A stretch of 64,000 bases of DNA from Candidatus Enterococcus ferrettii (GTDB lineage: Bacteria; Bacillota; Bacilli; Lactobacillales; Enterococcaceae): the NCBI RefSeq assembly GCF_017377655.1, contig NZ_JAFREL010000007.1, positions 124,001 to 188,000 on the forward strand, given 5' to 3'. Positions 53,981 through 62,762 of the stretch are shown here, in pieces. Under the pieces are notes generated by a model that saw nothing but the letters and a program-made list of their open reading frames with translations, searched no databases and was not told where the DNA came from. Every line of letters starts with the position of its first letter. Position 1 is the first letter of the stretch. A program made the translations under genes and the position numbers.

Positions 53981-54808
53981 ATGTTAAAGAAAATAGATCG
54001 TGGCTCTTTATTTTTAGAAAAGAATTACGCTATGTTTCGTTGTCCTAAATGTCATGAAACCTTTTCGATGGACAATCATTATCTAAGCTGTAAAAATAAC
54101 CATCAGTACGATCTTTCTAAAAAAGGAACGATTTACTTTTTGGATCATCAAGTGAAAACAGACTATGACAAAGAAATGTTTCTCCCAAGAGGTAGAATGA
54201 TTCGTTCAGGAATGTATCAACCAGTTATTGAGCAGCTTGCAAATTGGATAACTCCTGGTAAACTCTTGGATGTAGGTTGTGGTGAAGGGAGCTTTTTAGC
54301 GGAACTAAACCAGTTAAAAGCAAATGAGGTTTCTATAGGATTTGACTTAGCTAAAGAGGGGATTTACCTAGCAACAGATCAGGCCTTAGATTGTTTCTGG
54401 TGTGTGGCTGATTTGACCAATTTACCTTTTTCGAATCAATGTTTTGACACTATTTTAAATATTTTTTCGCCCTCACATTATCAAGAGTTTCGCAGAGTTT
54501 TGCAAAAGGACGGTAGTGTGCTAAAAGTGGTTCCTCAAGAAAACTACCTGCGGGAATTAAGAGAGGCTTTTTATCCCGAGGGGAAGCCCTATTCAAATGA
54601 GGCAGTCATTGATCGATTTAACATGGAGATGTCAGTTGAGAAACGAACCCGATTGACCTATCAGTTTGAAATTCCTGTTCAAAATCAACTTGATTTACTG
54701 GACATGTCTCCCTTGGAATGGCATGCGGATCCTTTGATAAAACAGAGGTTAATGGCTAAACCATTGGAAAAAATCACGATCGATGTGGAAATATTAAAAG
54801 GACATTAG
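53981..54808 (+). CDS. rlmA: 23S rRNA (guanine-N1)-methyltransferase RlmA
   Basis: SAM-dependent methyltransferase of 275 residues that modifies G745/G748 of 23S rRNA in the family. A zinc-binding N-terminus (CPKCHE, LSCKNNH) is followed by the SAM motif LLDVGCGEGSFLAEL near residue 94, and NIFSPSHYQEFRRVL near 160 is typical. In Gram-positive bacteria members (TlrB/RlmA-II) can affect macrolide response. ATG follows AAAGGAAG. The small-RNA-like unit follows in the gap. Confidence 0.92.
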   Translation: MLKKIDRGSLFLEKNYAMFRCPKCHETFSMDNHYLSCKNNHQYDLSKKGTIYFLDHQVKTDYDKEMFLPRGRMIRSGMYQPVIEQLANWITPGKLLDVGCGEGSFLAELNQLKANEVSIGFDLAKEGIYLATDQALDCFWCVADLTNLPFSNQCFDTILNIFSPSHYQEFRRVLQKDGSVLKVVPQENYLRELREAFYPEGKPYSNEAVIDRFNMEMSVEKRTRLTYQFEIPVQNQLDLLDMSPLEWHADPLIKQRLMAKPLEKITIDVEILKGH

Positions 54809-54845
54809 AGAAATCGTTTTCATTGAAAAAAATGTGAATTAATCA

Positions 54846-54874
54846 TTGCTTTTCTAACTTCATGGTGATATAGT
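54846..54874 (+). promoter_or_regulatory. Sigma-A promoter for the 54.9-kb RNA unit
   Basis: TTGCTT, 17 bases, TATAGT. Predicted start near 54881, with no start codon and ribosome site in the next 110 bases. Confidence 0.6.
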
Positions 54875-54880
54875 ACAAAC

Positions 54881-54993
54881 AAGTTGTTTTTCATTGGTTT
54901 TTATCAGGTTCCTGTTCTGATAAAAGTTTGTGAAAAGTGCTTCACTAACGTAGCGACTCGCCGTGCTAGACACCGAGTTGGTACGTTTTTTTT
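54881..54993 (+). ncRNA. Candidate small RNA or leader (three hairpins, terminator)
   Basis: About 113 nt with three near-contiguous hairpins. Hairpin 1: TTTTATCAG/CTGATAAAA (54899-54925, 9-base stem). Hairpin 2: GTTTGTGAA/TTCACTAAC (54926-54949, one internal mismatch). Hairpin 3: arms from 54949 and to 54985 (ACTCG/CGAGT core), followed by eight T (54986-54993). It has its own promoter. It lies between rlmA and trmL. It is not a T-box and I match it to no known family. It may be a free sRNA or an attenuator for trmL. Confidence 0.5.
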
Positions 54994-55140
54994 GTGCAAA
55001 ATCTCGTTCGAGTATGTAAAATGCTATGAAATAGCAGAGAAATCACGCTATTATTTTTAGAGTTATCCATAAGTAACAATCTATTTTTGAAAAATTATGG
55101 AGTGAATATTTTTATAAAAATTAATCAGAGGAGCCGTATC

Positions 55141-55647
55141 ATGACTAACCATATTGTATTATTCGAGCCACAGATTCCAGCTAATACTGGTAACATTGCT
55201 CGGACATGCGCAGCAACTAATTCGCCACTGCATCTAATTGAGCCCCTAGGCTTTTCTACTGATGACAAGCACCTAAAAAGAGCAGGATTAGATTACTGGA
55301 ATGACGTGGATATTACTTACCATAAGAATCTTGCAGTATTTATGGAGTTTCTGAATCAGCGCCCGTTATATTTAATTACTAAGTTTGCTAATCGTACGTA
55401 TTCAGAGCCAGACTATACGGAAGCTATAGATCGTTTCTTTATGTTTGGCAAAGAGACCACTGGCTTGCCGGAGGAATTTATGCGTGAGAATGAAGACAAA
55501 TGTTTAAGACTTCCAATGAACGATACACACGTTCGTTCACTGAACTTATCTAATACAGTAGCTATCGTAGTTTATGAAGCGTTAAGACAGCAGAGTTTTC
55601 CAGAATTAGAACTTAGTCACCATTATGAAAATGACAAGTTGGATTAA
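55141..55647 (+). CDS. trmL: tRNA (cytidine/uridine-2'-O)-methyltransferase TrmL
   Basis: SPOUT enzyme that methylates the 2'-O of wobble position 34 in tRNA-Leu. It has 168 residues with the N-terminal [28 protein letters not shown] near residue 98, and the knot segment [19 protein letters not shown] near 136. ATG at 55141 follows AGAGGAG; the longer frame from 55087 has no site. It is followed by a phosphatase gene 11 bases later. Confidence 0.94.
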   Translation: MTNHIVLFEPQIPANTGNIARTCAATNSPLHLIEPLGFSTDDKHLKRAGLDYWNDVDITYHKNLAVFMEFLNQRPLYLITKFANRTYSEPDYTEAIDRFFMFGKETTGLPEEFMRENEDKCLRLPMNDTHVRSLNLSNTVAIVVYEALRQQSFPELELSHHYENDKLD

Positions 55648-55658
55648 GGAGAGAAGTT

Positions 55659-56315
55659 ATGAAGATATATTTTACACGGCATGGTAAAACGCAATGGAAT
55701 CAAGAGAAAAAGTTTCAAGGCATGATGGGGGACTCCCCGTTGCTGGCAGAAAGTTTTCAAGCGATTGAAGCACTAGGGGAAACAGTAAAAGATATTCCCT
55801 TTGAAAAGATTTATTCAAGTAGTTCAAGACGTGCATACCTCACTGCTGAAGGGATCAAGAATCGTTTGGCTCATCCTGTTGAAATCATTCGAACAGATGA
55901 TTTGAGAGAATTAGGGTTGGGGTCTCTTGAAGGTCAATCAATTACGAAAATGTACGAAAAATATGGTGAGAACATGGCTCATCTACGTCATCGACTGGAT
56001 ATGTATGACCCAACTCCCTTTGGCGGTGAAGCAATCGACAAGATGCTGAGTCGTACAACAGGTTTAGTTCGTCAAGCTGTTGCTGAAACAGAAAAAGGGC
56101 CATTGCTTTTTGTGGGACATGGTGCGTCACTAACAGCAGCTATTCAATCATTGGCAGGCGAATCAAAGGCTGAATTACGGTCCATGGGTGGACTATACAA
56201 CAACAGTTTGACTATTTTAGAAACCGCAGAAGGTGATCAACCTTACCGTTTGTTAGAATGGAACAACATTGACTTTTTAAATCAATTAAAGCAACAACCT
56301 GATGCTATTTTATAA
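55659..56315 (+). CDS. Histidine phosphatase family protein
   Basis: Phosphoglycerate mutase-like phosphatase of 218 residues. FTRHGKTQWN near residue 5 carries the catalytic His, IYSSSSRRA near 48, LRELGLGSLEG near 83, and the second His in FVGHGASLT near 151. The substrate is unknown. Operon with trmL (11-base gap) and recD2 (15-base gap). Confidence 0.9.
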   Translation: MKIYFTRHGKTQWNQEKKFQGMMGDSPLLAESFQAIEALGETVKDIPFEKIYSSSSRRAYLTAEGIKNRLAHPVEIIRTDDLRELGLGSLEGQSITKMYEKYGENMAHLRHRLDMYDPTPFGGEAIDKMLSRTTGLVRQAVAETEKGPLLFVGHGASLTAAIQSLAGESKAELRSMGGLYNNSLTILETAEGDQPYRLLEWNNIDFLNQLKQQPDAIL

Positions 56316-56330
56316 GTGAGGTGAGACAGA

Positions 56331-58772
56331 ATGTCAGAGGAAGCTCTATATATTGTCGGTAGACTAAAAGCTGTCTTTTTCCAAAATCCAGGTAACTTTT
56401 ATAAAGTTTTGCTATTTGGTGTTCGCGAAACAAATACGGATTTTTTAGAATCTGAAATTGTTGCTACTGGCAGCTTTGGAGATGTACAAGAAGAGGAAGA
56501 GTATCGCTTGTTTGGGCATTTTGTTGAGCATCCTCGGTATGGAAAACAATTTCTGGTAGAGCGCTATGAGCAAGCACAACCAACTTCCGCTAATGGAATT
56601 ATCAGCTATCTTTCTAGCGATAAATTCCCTGGGATTGGCAAGAAGACAGCAGAAAAAATTGTTGAAATTTTGGGAGAAGATGCTATCGATCAAATTATCG
56701 ATCAACCAGATATTCTAAACCAAGTGCCAAATCTAAATCAAAAGAAAAAAAATCAATTGGTTGAAACCTTACGGCAAAATTATGGGATGGAAAAAATTAT
56801 TGTTGGTTTGAGCTCTTATGGCTTTGGCAGCCAGTTGTCTTTTGCCATTTTTCAAACTTACCGCAATCAAGCGCTGGAAATCATACAGGAAAATCCGTAT
56901 CAGTTAGTCGAAGATATTGAAGGCATCGGTTTTAAAAAGGCTGATAATTTGGCTGAACAGATGGGAATTGCAGCAAACAGTGATCAGCGCATAAGAGCAG
57001 CGATTTTACACCAAATTGTTGAGGATGCCAATCAGAGCGGAGACACCTATGTAGAAGCACAGCACTTATTGGAGCAGGCTTTATCTTTATTGGAGGGCTC
57101 TCGTGCGGTGGAAATTGCACCAGATCAAGTAGCTGCGATGATTATTCAACTAGTTGAAGAGGAGAAAATTCAACAGGAAGAAACCAAACTGTACGAGAAC
57201 ACTCTGTACTACAGCGAATGGGGAATAGGAAATGCTGTTGCTCGCTTGTTAGAACGAAAAAAGGAAATCAAGTATCCTAAAAAGGTAGTCGAGAAAAAAT
57301 TACGAATCATTGAGAAGCGATCGGACATCTTGTATGGCACCTCTCAAGACAAAGCAATTAAGGAAGCCATTCGCTCACCTCTGTTCATTTTGACTGGTGG
57401 TCCTGGAACAGGTAAAACCACTGTTATCAATGGAATTGTCCAGCTGTTTGCTGAATTAAACGATTTATCTTTAGATCCAAGTGATTATAAAGAAGCAATT
57501 TTTCCGATTATTCTTGCTGCACCTACAGGAAGAGCTGCTAAACGGATGAATGAAACGACTGGATTACCTGCTAGTACTATTCATCGTTTGTTGGGGTTAA
57601 ACGGCCGTGAGAGTACACCGGAGACCGAAGCGCGAGACCTAGAAGGAGGACTGCTGATTGTTGATGAGATGTCCATGGTGGATACTTGGTTGGCAAATAC
57701 TCTATTAAAGTCTATCCCAACAAATATGCAAATCATTTTGGTAGGAGATAAAGATCAGTTGCCTTCAGTCGGTCCCGGACAAGTTTTTCATGATCTTTTA
57801 CAAGTAGAGACTATTCCTAAAATTGAATTAACAGAAATTTATCGTCAAGGAGATAAGTCCTCAATTATACCTTTAGCTCATGAAATTAAAGAAGGAAAGC
57901 TGCCAGCTGATTTTACAGTAAATCAAAAGGATCGTTCCTTTATCTCTTGTCATGCCTTCCAAATGGAAGCTGTAATTAAGCAAATTGTTGAACGAGCCAG
58001 AAAGAAAGGCTATACGGCTCAGGACGTTCAAGTACTTGCACCGATGTATAGAGGTCCTGCTGGGATTGATGCGATAAATAAAATGATGCAAGAAATATTT
58101 AATCCAAATGACGGAACAAAAAAAGAAGTCCAGTGGAACGATATAGTCTATCGTATTGGTGACAAGGTTCTTCAGTTAGTCAATAATCCGGAATCTAATG
58201 TTTTTAATGGTGATATGGGAATTATTGTTGGAATTATTCCTGCCAAAGAATCTGAAGACAAGGTAGATGAACTTGTTATCCAGTTTGATAGTATAGAAGT
58301 ACAATACAAACGCTCAGAATGGAACAATATCAAGTTATCCTATTGCTGCTCGATTCATAAAGCTCAAGGCAGTGAATTTCAAATGGTTTTATTGCCGATG
58401 GTTAAGCAGTACAATCGAATGTTACAGCGTAATTTACTCTACACGGCTGTTACTAGAAGTAAAGATCTGCTCATATTATTAGGAGAACAGGAAGCATTTA
58501 CTGAATGTGTCCGTAAAGAATCAGCTGTTCGGAAAACAACACTGATCGAACGAATTTGTTCAGCAGCAGAATTAGACGTTCCTGTTCCAAAAGCAGTGGA
58601 CGACCCTTTTAAAGACGTTTTGAAAGAGGAGAAGCCGGTTATATTAGAAAATAAACCAGAGACTTCAGAAGAAAAAGGGCCGAAGCTTCTAACTGCTGCT
58701 CTAATTCGTCAGCAAGAAATTGATCCTATGATTGGAATGCAAGATATTACTCCCCAAATGTTTTTGAAATAA
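56331..58772 (+). CDS. recD2: SF1B helicase RecD2
   Basis: DNA 5'-3' helicase of 813 residues without RecBC partners. The N-terminal OB/helix-hairpin-helix region (DKFPGIGKKTAEKI near residue 97) is followed by Walker A GGPGTGKTT near 354, IVDEMSMVD near 443, and the C-terminal motif VTRSKDLL near 705. A Glu/Lys-rich C-terminal tail follows. Start ATG after GAGGTGAGAC. Last gene of the trmL-phosphatase-recD2 set. Confidence 0.95.
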   Translation: MSEEALYIVGRLKAVFFQNPGNFYKVLLFGVRETNTDFLESEIVATGSFGDVQEEEEYRLFGHFVEHPRYGKQFLVERYEQAQPTSANGIISYLSSDKFPGIGKKTAEKIVEILGEDAIDQIIDQPDILNQVPNLNQKKKNQLVETLRQNYGMEKIIVGLSSYGFGSQLSFAIFQTYRNQALEIIQENPYQLVEDIEGIGFKKADNLAEQMGIAANSDQRIRAAILHQIVEDANQSGDTYVEAQHLLEQALSLLEGSRAVEIAPDQVAAMIIQLVEEEKIQQEETKLYENTLYYSEWGIGNAVARLLERKKEIKYPKKVVEKKLRIIEKRSDILYGTSQDKAIKEAIRSPLFILTGGPGTGKTTVINGIVQLFAELNDLSLDPSDYKEAIFPIILAAPTGRAAKRMNETTGLPASTIHRLLGLNGRESTPETEARDLEGGLLIVDEMSMVDTWLANTLLKSIPTNMQIILVGDKDQLPSVGPGQVFHDLLQVETIPKIELTEIYRQGDKSSIIPLAHEIKEGKLPADFTVNQKDRSFISCHAFQMEAVIKQIVERARKKGYTAQDVQVLAPMYRGPAGIDAINKMMQEIFNPNDGTKKEVQWNDIVYRIGDKVLQLVNNPESNVFNGDMGIIVGIIPAKESEDKVDELVIQFDSIEVQYKRSEWNNIKLSYCCSIHKAQGSEFQMVLLPMVKQYNRMLQRNLLYTAVTRSKDLLILLGEQEAFTECVRKESAVRKTTLIERICSAAELDVPVPKAVDDPFKDVLKEEKPVILENKPETSEEKGPKLLTAALIRQQEIDPMIGMQDITPQMFLK

Positions 58773-58818
58773 AATAAGCCAAAGTAAATTCTGCTGAGTT
58801 TACTTTGGCTTATTTTTT
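58773..58818. terminator. Bidirectional terminator after recD2
   Basis: Perfect 16-base stem (58773-58788 with 58799-58814), 10-base loop and T tracts on both strands; lies between convergent genes. Confidence 0.92.
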
Positions 58819-59797
58819 ATTGCTCATCAGCATACCAAACATACTGAGAACTCGTGGAAAAGTATAAGTCATAGGAACGCTGCCCCATGTTTTCACCGTC
58901 AGCTTGTCCGTGCTGAGGCACGACGGATACAATTCGAATACGAGAACTAGAAAAGTGACGATAATGCTTATTATTTGTATGTTTTTTTTGCAAAAGCTGC
59001 ACTAATAAGCGAATGATCGCAAAGGGGTTTGGTTTCTCGATAATGACTAAATCGATCATTTCTTTCTTTGGATCAGCCATAGGAGCAATAGGAACTCCTC
59101 CTCCAAAATAAGGTATATTGGTGGTTGTACATAAAAATGTTCGGTTAAATTCTTGCTTTTGCCCATTTACCTCAACTAAAACAGGAAATGTTTTCTGAGT
59201 TAAGAGTGCTTTTATTAAATAGAGCCCATACGAAGCAGATCCCAGCTTATACTTGTTCAACAGCTCTTTAGAAGCAGAAGCATTTGTTGTAGCAACAATT
59301 AAAGCATCCAACCCAATGCCCACATTGTTTAAGACTAAGCCATATTCTTCTCTAATTTTTTCTTCGTATAGTAAAACGTTAATCTTCTGTGGTTTATCGG
59401 CTTCAGTAATTTGTTTGAAAGCCTTCTCCACTTGGCGTGATAATCCAATACCGCGAGCAAAATCATTGCCTGAGCCAGCTGGAAGATAGCTTACTGGAAG
59501 ATTAATTCCAGTCAAATAAAATTGATTGACCACCTGATGCAAAGTACCATCACCACCTACTACAATTAACAAGTGATAAGGTTCATCATCTGAACGTCGG
59601 AGCAATTCTTCATCCCAAGGAGTGAGTAATCCTATTAGACGCTTAACGATTTCCTTTTCCTCACCAGCATACGTTGTATAATAAGGGGTGTATGTATAAT
59701 CGTGTTGATCAAAAAGATCGATTAGTTGATCAGCTTTCTTGCTAGCAGTGCCACTGCCAGCAGCAGGGTTAATCAGTAAATGATAGTGAAAATTCAT
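58817..59797 (-). CDS. Diacylglycerol kinase-family lipid kinase
   Basis: YegS/DgkB-type kinase of 326 residues that phosphorylates diacylglycerol or another lipid. It has NPAAGSG near residue 10, GGDGTLHQVVNQ near 79 and LPAGSGNDFARGIG near 102. The family recycles diacylglycerol from lipoteichoic acid synthesis. ATG follows AAAGGAC, and a TATAAT box lies upstream at 59824-59829. It is convergent with recD2. Confidence 0.92.
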   Translation of the reverse strand: MNFHYHLLINPAAGSGTASKKADQLIDLFDQHDYTYTPYYTTYAGEEKEIVKRLIGLLTPWDEELLRRSDDEPYHLLIVVGGDGTLHQVVNQFYLTGINLPVSYLPAGSGNDFARGIGLSRQVEKAFKQITEADKPQKINVLLYEEKIREEYGLVLNNVGIGLDALIVATTNASASKELLNKYKLGSASYGLYLIKALLTQKTFPVLVEVNGQKQEFNRTFLCTTTNIPYFGGGVPIAPMADPKKEMIDLVIIEKPNPFAIIRLLVQLLQKKHTNNKHYRHFSSSRIRIVSVVPQHGQADGENMGQRSYDLYFSTSSQYVWYADEQ

Positions 59798-60135
59798 AAA
59801 TAGTCCTTTCCTTTCAGGTGATAATTATAACAGACGTTCTGCAAATGAAACATCATTATGCGTCAATTTACATTTTTTCTTCACAGACAGTTGGATTACC
59901 TTGAGACAAAACCTATGATTGTTCAGGATTTATTCGCGATTCCTCAAGTATAGGTAGGTAATAAAACGAACGTCTCTATACCGATTTTTTGATGGGAGAC
60001 AAGAAATAGTAAAGAGGAGCAATCAAAGTAAAAGAGTGCTGTCTTGTCGTTTCTAAAGGACAACAGAGTGACAAGGAATGGATCTACCAAAAAGAATTAA
60101 AAAAACTGCATAAAAGAATATGCAGTAGAATGGTC
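59798..60135. other. Gap between the lipid kinase and YiaAB-like gene
   Basis: About 340 bases. It holds the kinase promoter (TATAAT, minus strand, 59824-59829), a terminator for the YiaAB-like gene at 60099-60125, and a coding-like plus-strand stretch from about 60030 (reads ...VVSKGQQSDKEWIYQKEL...) without a start codon, perhaps a remnant. Confidence 0.45.
60099..60125 (-). terminator. Terminator of the YiaAB-like gene
   Basis: Minus-strand stem CTGCATA/TATGCAG, 6-base loop and seven T. Confidence 0.8.
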
Positions 60136-60405
60136 TTATTTTTCATCTTCGTCCTCTTGGACACGGAACATTTTATTGTAACGTTCTTCATCTTCCTGAT
60201 TATCACGAATAACTTTTGACAAGGTGAATGATGAGGAAATCAGTCCCACAGAACCCATCAGATAATATCCTTTAACCATTAAGGGCTCTTTTAAAGTATA
60301 CAAGCCAATAAGGATAAGAACTGCGAAGAAAACAAACGATCCCCACGATAAAAGAACGAAAGCAGGGGTATTTCGATAGGCTTTCTTTTTAATATTATTG
60401 TTCAA
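60136..60405 (-). CDS. YiaA/YiaB-type two-helix membrane protein
   Basis: Small membrane protein of 89 residues with two hydrophobic helices (about 15-37 and 45-65) and the GYYLMG...LSKVIRDNQEDEE segment of the YiaAB domain. The C-terminus is acidic. Function unknown. A TTG at 60405 is the start: AAGGAG is seven bases upstream. The longer frame from ATG 60444 would begin inside the TATAAT box, at or before the transcript start. A Fur-type palindrome overlaps the -35 region. Confidence 0.75.
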   Translation of the reverse strand: MNNNIKKKAYRNTPAFVLLSWGSFVFFAVLILIGLYTLKEPLMVKGYYLMGSVGLISSSFTLSKVIRDNQEDEERYNKMFRVQEDEDEK

Positions 60406-60435
60406 TATATCACTCCTTAATTTTAAGTAAGTTTC

Positions 60436-60441
60436 ATTATA
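60436..60441 (-). promoter_or_regulatory. -10 box of the YiaAB-like gene
   Basis: TATAAT on the minus strand, about 30 bases before the TTG start. The -35 region is weak (ATGATT, 60459-60464) and lies within the Fur-type palindrome. Confidence 0.5.
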
Positions 60442-60453
60442 CATGAAATTTCG

Positions 60454-60470
60454 ATTAGAATCATTCTAAT
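60454..60470. promoter_or_regulatory. Fur/PerR-type 7-1-7 palindrome
   Basis: ATTAGAATCATTCTAAT is a perfect palindrome with a single central base. It fits the 7-1-7 architecture of Fur-family sites (PerR consensus TTATAATNATTATAA, with TTAGAAT variants known in Gram-positive bacteria). It overlaps the -35 region of the minus-strand gene ending at 60136. Confidence 0.55.
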
Positions 60471-60654
60471 TTTGAAAAAAGTTTTAACAGGCGAAAGCAT
60501 GGAAAAAAAGGTCTCTTAACTGAAATTAAACAGGTTAGAAGGTTCTAAGACAATCAACGATTGCGATACGCATTAATGGCCAAGGATAACGAATCGAAAT
60601 CATCATACTTACTAGCAGCAAAGCTGGTTAAAGTATTACTAGTTATTTATACAC

Positions 60655-61137
60655 TTAAGAAGCTCTATTCTTTTTTTGATACTTATAGATGTTCCAAAGT
60701 TCGTAAAGACTTCCTAGAACTAGATCAGCAATCAAATCACTGGTTAGTAGAGTTCCTCTATAGAGAGAAAAGAAGAATCCCAAGAGACAGATAGGTATGT
60801 AAAGAAAAGTCCCGGTTATTAATCCCGGGGAGTATTTGCGGGTTTTTATTGTCCCAAGAATGTGAGTAAAAAAGGCATTACTAGCTAGAAATGTAGATGC
60901 GATTAAAAAAGAATTGTATGATGTCCTAAAAAAGAACACGCTGATAGAAATTATTGAAACAATTATAAAGGCAATTATATTCACTTTAAGATAATACTGG
61001 GGCTTTTGTGCAGATAAAGACGGTCTAAATCCACGATACCATTCAATAAATCCTCCAGGAAAGTAGAACTCTTCCAAACAGTGTAATAGGTAGGATAGAG
61101 GGAGTAATAAGACAATTACTTTCATTGCAGTTTCCAT
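60655..61137 (-). CDS. HXXEE domain membrane protein
   Basis: Membrane protein of 160 residues. The HCLEE motif near residue 19 (HXXEE) follows a hydrophobic N-terminus; four or five more hydrophobic helices are seen. The function of the family is unknown. The ATG at 61137 follows AGGAG; the promoter TTGAAA/TATACT ends about 20 bases upstream of the ATG. It is a lone gene in the gene-poor tail. Confidence 0.82.
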   Translation of the reverse strand: METAMKVIVLLLPLSYLLHCLEEFYFPGGFIEWYRGFRPSLSAQKPQYYLKVNIIAFIIVSIISISVFFFRTSYNSFLIASTFLASNAFFTHILGTIKTRKYSPGLITGTFLYIPICLLGFFFSLYRGTLLTSDLIADLVLGSLYELWNIYKYQKKNRAS

Positions 61138-61524
61138 TTATATAGTTCTCCTAACAAGTATATTTTGTTTAACTTTGTATTTTCAAAGTAAGTTTACTCC
61201 AAATTTAGAAAAAGTAAACAAAAAAATAAATTTATATAAATAGAATATCTTTTTATGAGACTGAATAGGTCTTCTGATGAAGAAAAATTAATATTATTTA
61301 AAAGATGGGACATGTAATTAACCGCAAAATAGTCCGAAGCGAGCAAAGTTGAGTATATTAGAACAAAGTAGAAATCGAAGCTTATGTGAATAATCATCTA
61401 TAAGTCAGTTATAATGATTTAGTATTTTTATTCCAATCAAGACCGAAAGTAAGGAGTGTCATAAGTGCATCACTCCTAGATAATAGATTTAAAAGTTCAA
61501 GTAGTTGATTAACTAGTATGCATA
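61138..61524. other. AT-rich gap between two small membrane genes
   Basis: Includes the HXXEE promoter (61157-61186) and a hairpin AGGAGTG/CACTCCT (61452-61477) without a T tract. Minus-strand open stretches near 61194-61397 lack a ribosome site and I do not accept them as a gene. Confidence 0.45.
61157..61186 (-). promoter_or_regulatory. Promoter of the HXXEE gene
   Basis: TTGAAA and TATACT on the minus strand with an 18-base spacer. The predicted transcript starts very near the ribosome site, so the leader is short. Confidence 0.55.
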
Positions 61525-61683
61525 TTATTTGTACAGCAATCCAATAGAAAAAAATAATCCGATAAAAGGAACAGACAAAAGAAAAAGAATATAGTTAGAG
61601 GTCCAAAGACCCAAAAGAATAAGTACGATTATCGCCAATAAGGAACAAATCTTTGAAAAAGCAAGCAGTTCTTTTTTATTCAT
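61525..61683 (-). CDS. Small membrane protein, 52 residues
   Basis: Short gene not obvious from ORF length. ATG at 61683 has GGAGGG six bases upstream (61690-61695), an excellent site. The protein is 52 residues, MNKKELLAFSKICSLL..., with one or two membrane helices (about 10-27 and 31-50) and the end GLLYK. It has an N-terminal charged start and then a hydrophobic core. I do not recognise it; a membrane microprotein or small transport subunit is possible. No partner is adjacent on this strand. Confidence 0.65.
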   Translation of the reverse strand: MNKKELLAFSKICSLLAIIVLILLGLWTSNYILFLLSVPFIGLFFSIGLLYK

Positions 61684-62212
61684 TATCATCCCTCCTATGT
61701 AACTATCTTACATTAGTTTTAGGTCCAAAGAACTGTCAAAATAAAGAGTTAATACCGTCAATTTTTGAAAGATAAATGCAAGAAGCCAATAGTTTTAGTT
61801 AGTTAACCAAGGAACTAAAGCAGAATTATGGGAAAATGGCTTAGCAAATCATGAAATAGAAAGGGGGCCAGCGCGAGAGTGGATTAAAAAAGTAGAAGAT
61901 GTATCTGTAGTTGAAAAGTCTGTCCAGCAATATTTTAGAATTACTGGCTTCAAAAAAGCGATGGAACTTTGAAGGATAGTATTTTTAAAGAAATTAATGT
62001 TTTGTTGAGACCTAAAAATAGACAAAGCGTTAGACCTTTATCTGGCTATCGATGAGATGGGCGAAACGATTGTTGAAAGAAAAAAAGCGTTCTGAACAAA
62101 AGCAAATTGTAATACAGCAACCACTGAAAGAAAAAATGACAGAAATACAAGAGGAAAAAACGAGCTCAAAGAACATTCTAGACAACGGCCAATTTTTAGT
62201 AGACAGAACAAT
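61684..62212. other. Gene-poor stretch with decayed coding sequence
   Basis: No intact gene. See the pseudogene entry at 61799-62200. The part from 61700 to 61798 is AT-rich without features. A plus-strand ORF (62052-62282) runs into the convergent isochorismatase gene and looks like part of the decayed sequence. Confidence 0.5.
61799..62200 (+). pseudogene. Decayed plus-strand gene remnant
   Basis: Coding-like segments in shifted frames: 61799-61972 (57 codons open after an upstream TAG, reading ...ELWENGLANHEIERGPA...), 61969-62057 (LKDSIFKEINVLLRPK..., ending TGA), then 62052 onward (RWAKRLLKEKKRSEQKQ...). SGYR at the end of the second and RWAKRLL at the start of the third suggest one frameshift. 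No start or ribosome site is seen for the first. I cannot name the parent. Confidence 0.4.
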
Positions 62213-62683
62213 CTACTTGCTTAACAGATATTCTTTGGTGGTAAGAGTGACAACCCCTTTTTTGCTTAAACGTTTGTTGTAGACTTCTCTTAATGGTTTG
62301 ATGACTGAGTCGTGGGCGTCTGAGATTAAGGTGACGGAGTAGCCTCTAGCTAGAGCACCTCTACAGGTGTGCTGGACACAAGCATTACTCATTAAGCCGA
62401 TAACAACGACAGATTTACGATCCATTGTTTTAATAACTTTGTTAAATTCTGAGGAAGAAAAAGCATTCGGTCTGCTTTTTCTTGTGACGAAATCGTTCTC
62501 ACATTTATTTACTTTGGAGGAAACAGCACCATAACCAGTTTGTTGTACAAAAATAATAGGAGCATTTTTTTCGTGAAAACGTTCAATGACTAAGTTCATA
62601 CTATTGATCAGGGTGCGTCTTCCAATAATTGGTGCTAACGTAGCTGTCTGTATGTCTATAGCTAATAATATTGAATCATTCAA
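62213..62683 (-). CDS. Isochorismatase-family cysteine hydrolase
   Basis: Hydrolase of 156 residues. The catalytic triad of the family is visible: Asp10 in LLAIDIQ, Lys in FVTRKSRPNAF near 66-70, and Cys in GLMSNACVQHTCRGALARGY near 100. Family members cut amide bonds (nicotinamide, carbamates) or isochorismate; the substrate is not known here. At 156 residues it is somewhat shorter than usual (about 170-200). No conserved operon partner. Confidence 0.85.
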   Translation of the reverse strand: MNDSILLAIDIQTATLAPIIGRRTLINSMNLVIERFHEKNAPIIFVQQTGYGAVSSKVNKCENDFVTRKSRPNAFSSSEFNKVIKTMDRKSVVVIGLMSNACVQHTCRGALARGYSVTLISDAHDSVIKPLREVYNKRLSKKGVVTLTTKEYLLSK

Positions 62684-62762
62684 ATGCGCTGCCTTCTTTC
62701 AAGTATTGGTTCAATAAATTTTAGCACACACTATATTTTGCAGCAATAGAAGTCAGCAGTTA

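Noticed and set aside
60561..60794. 77-codon plus-strand frame opposite the HXXEE gene
   Set aside because: It is a shadow of the supported minus-strand gene and lacks a ribosome site.
61194..61397. 67-codon minus-strand frame
   Set aside because: AT-rich low-information sequence (Phe, Tyr, Ile, Leu runs) with no ribosome site.
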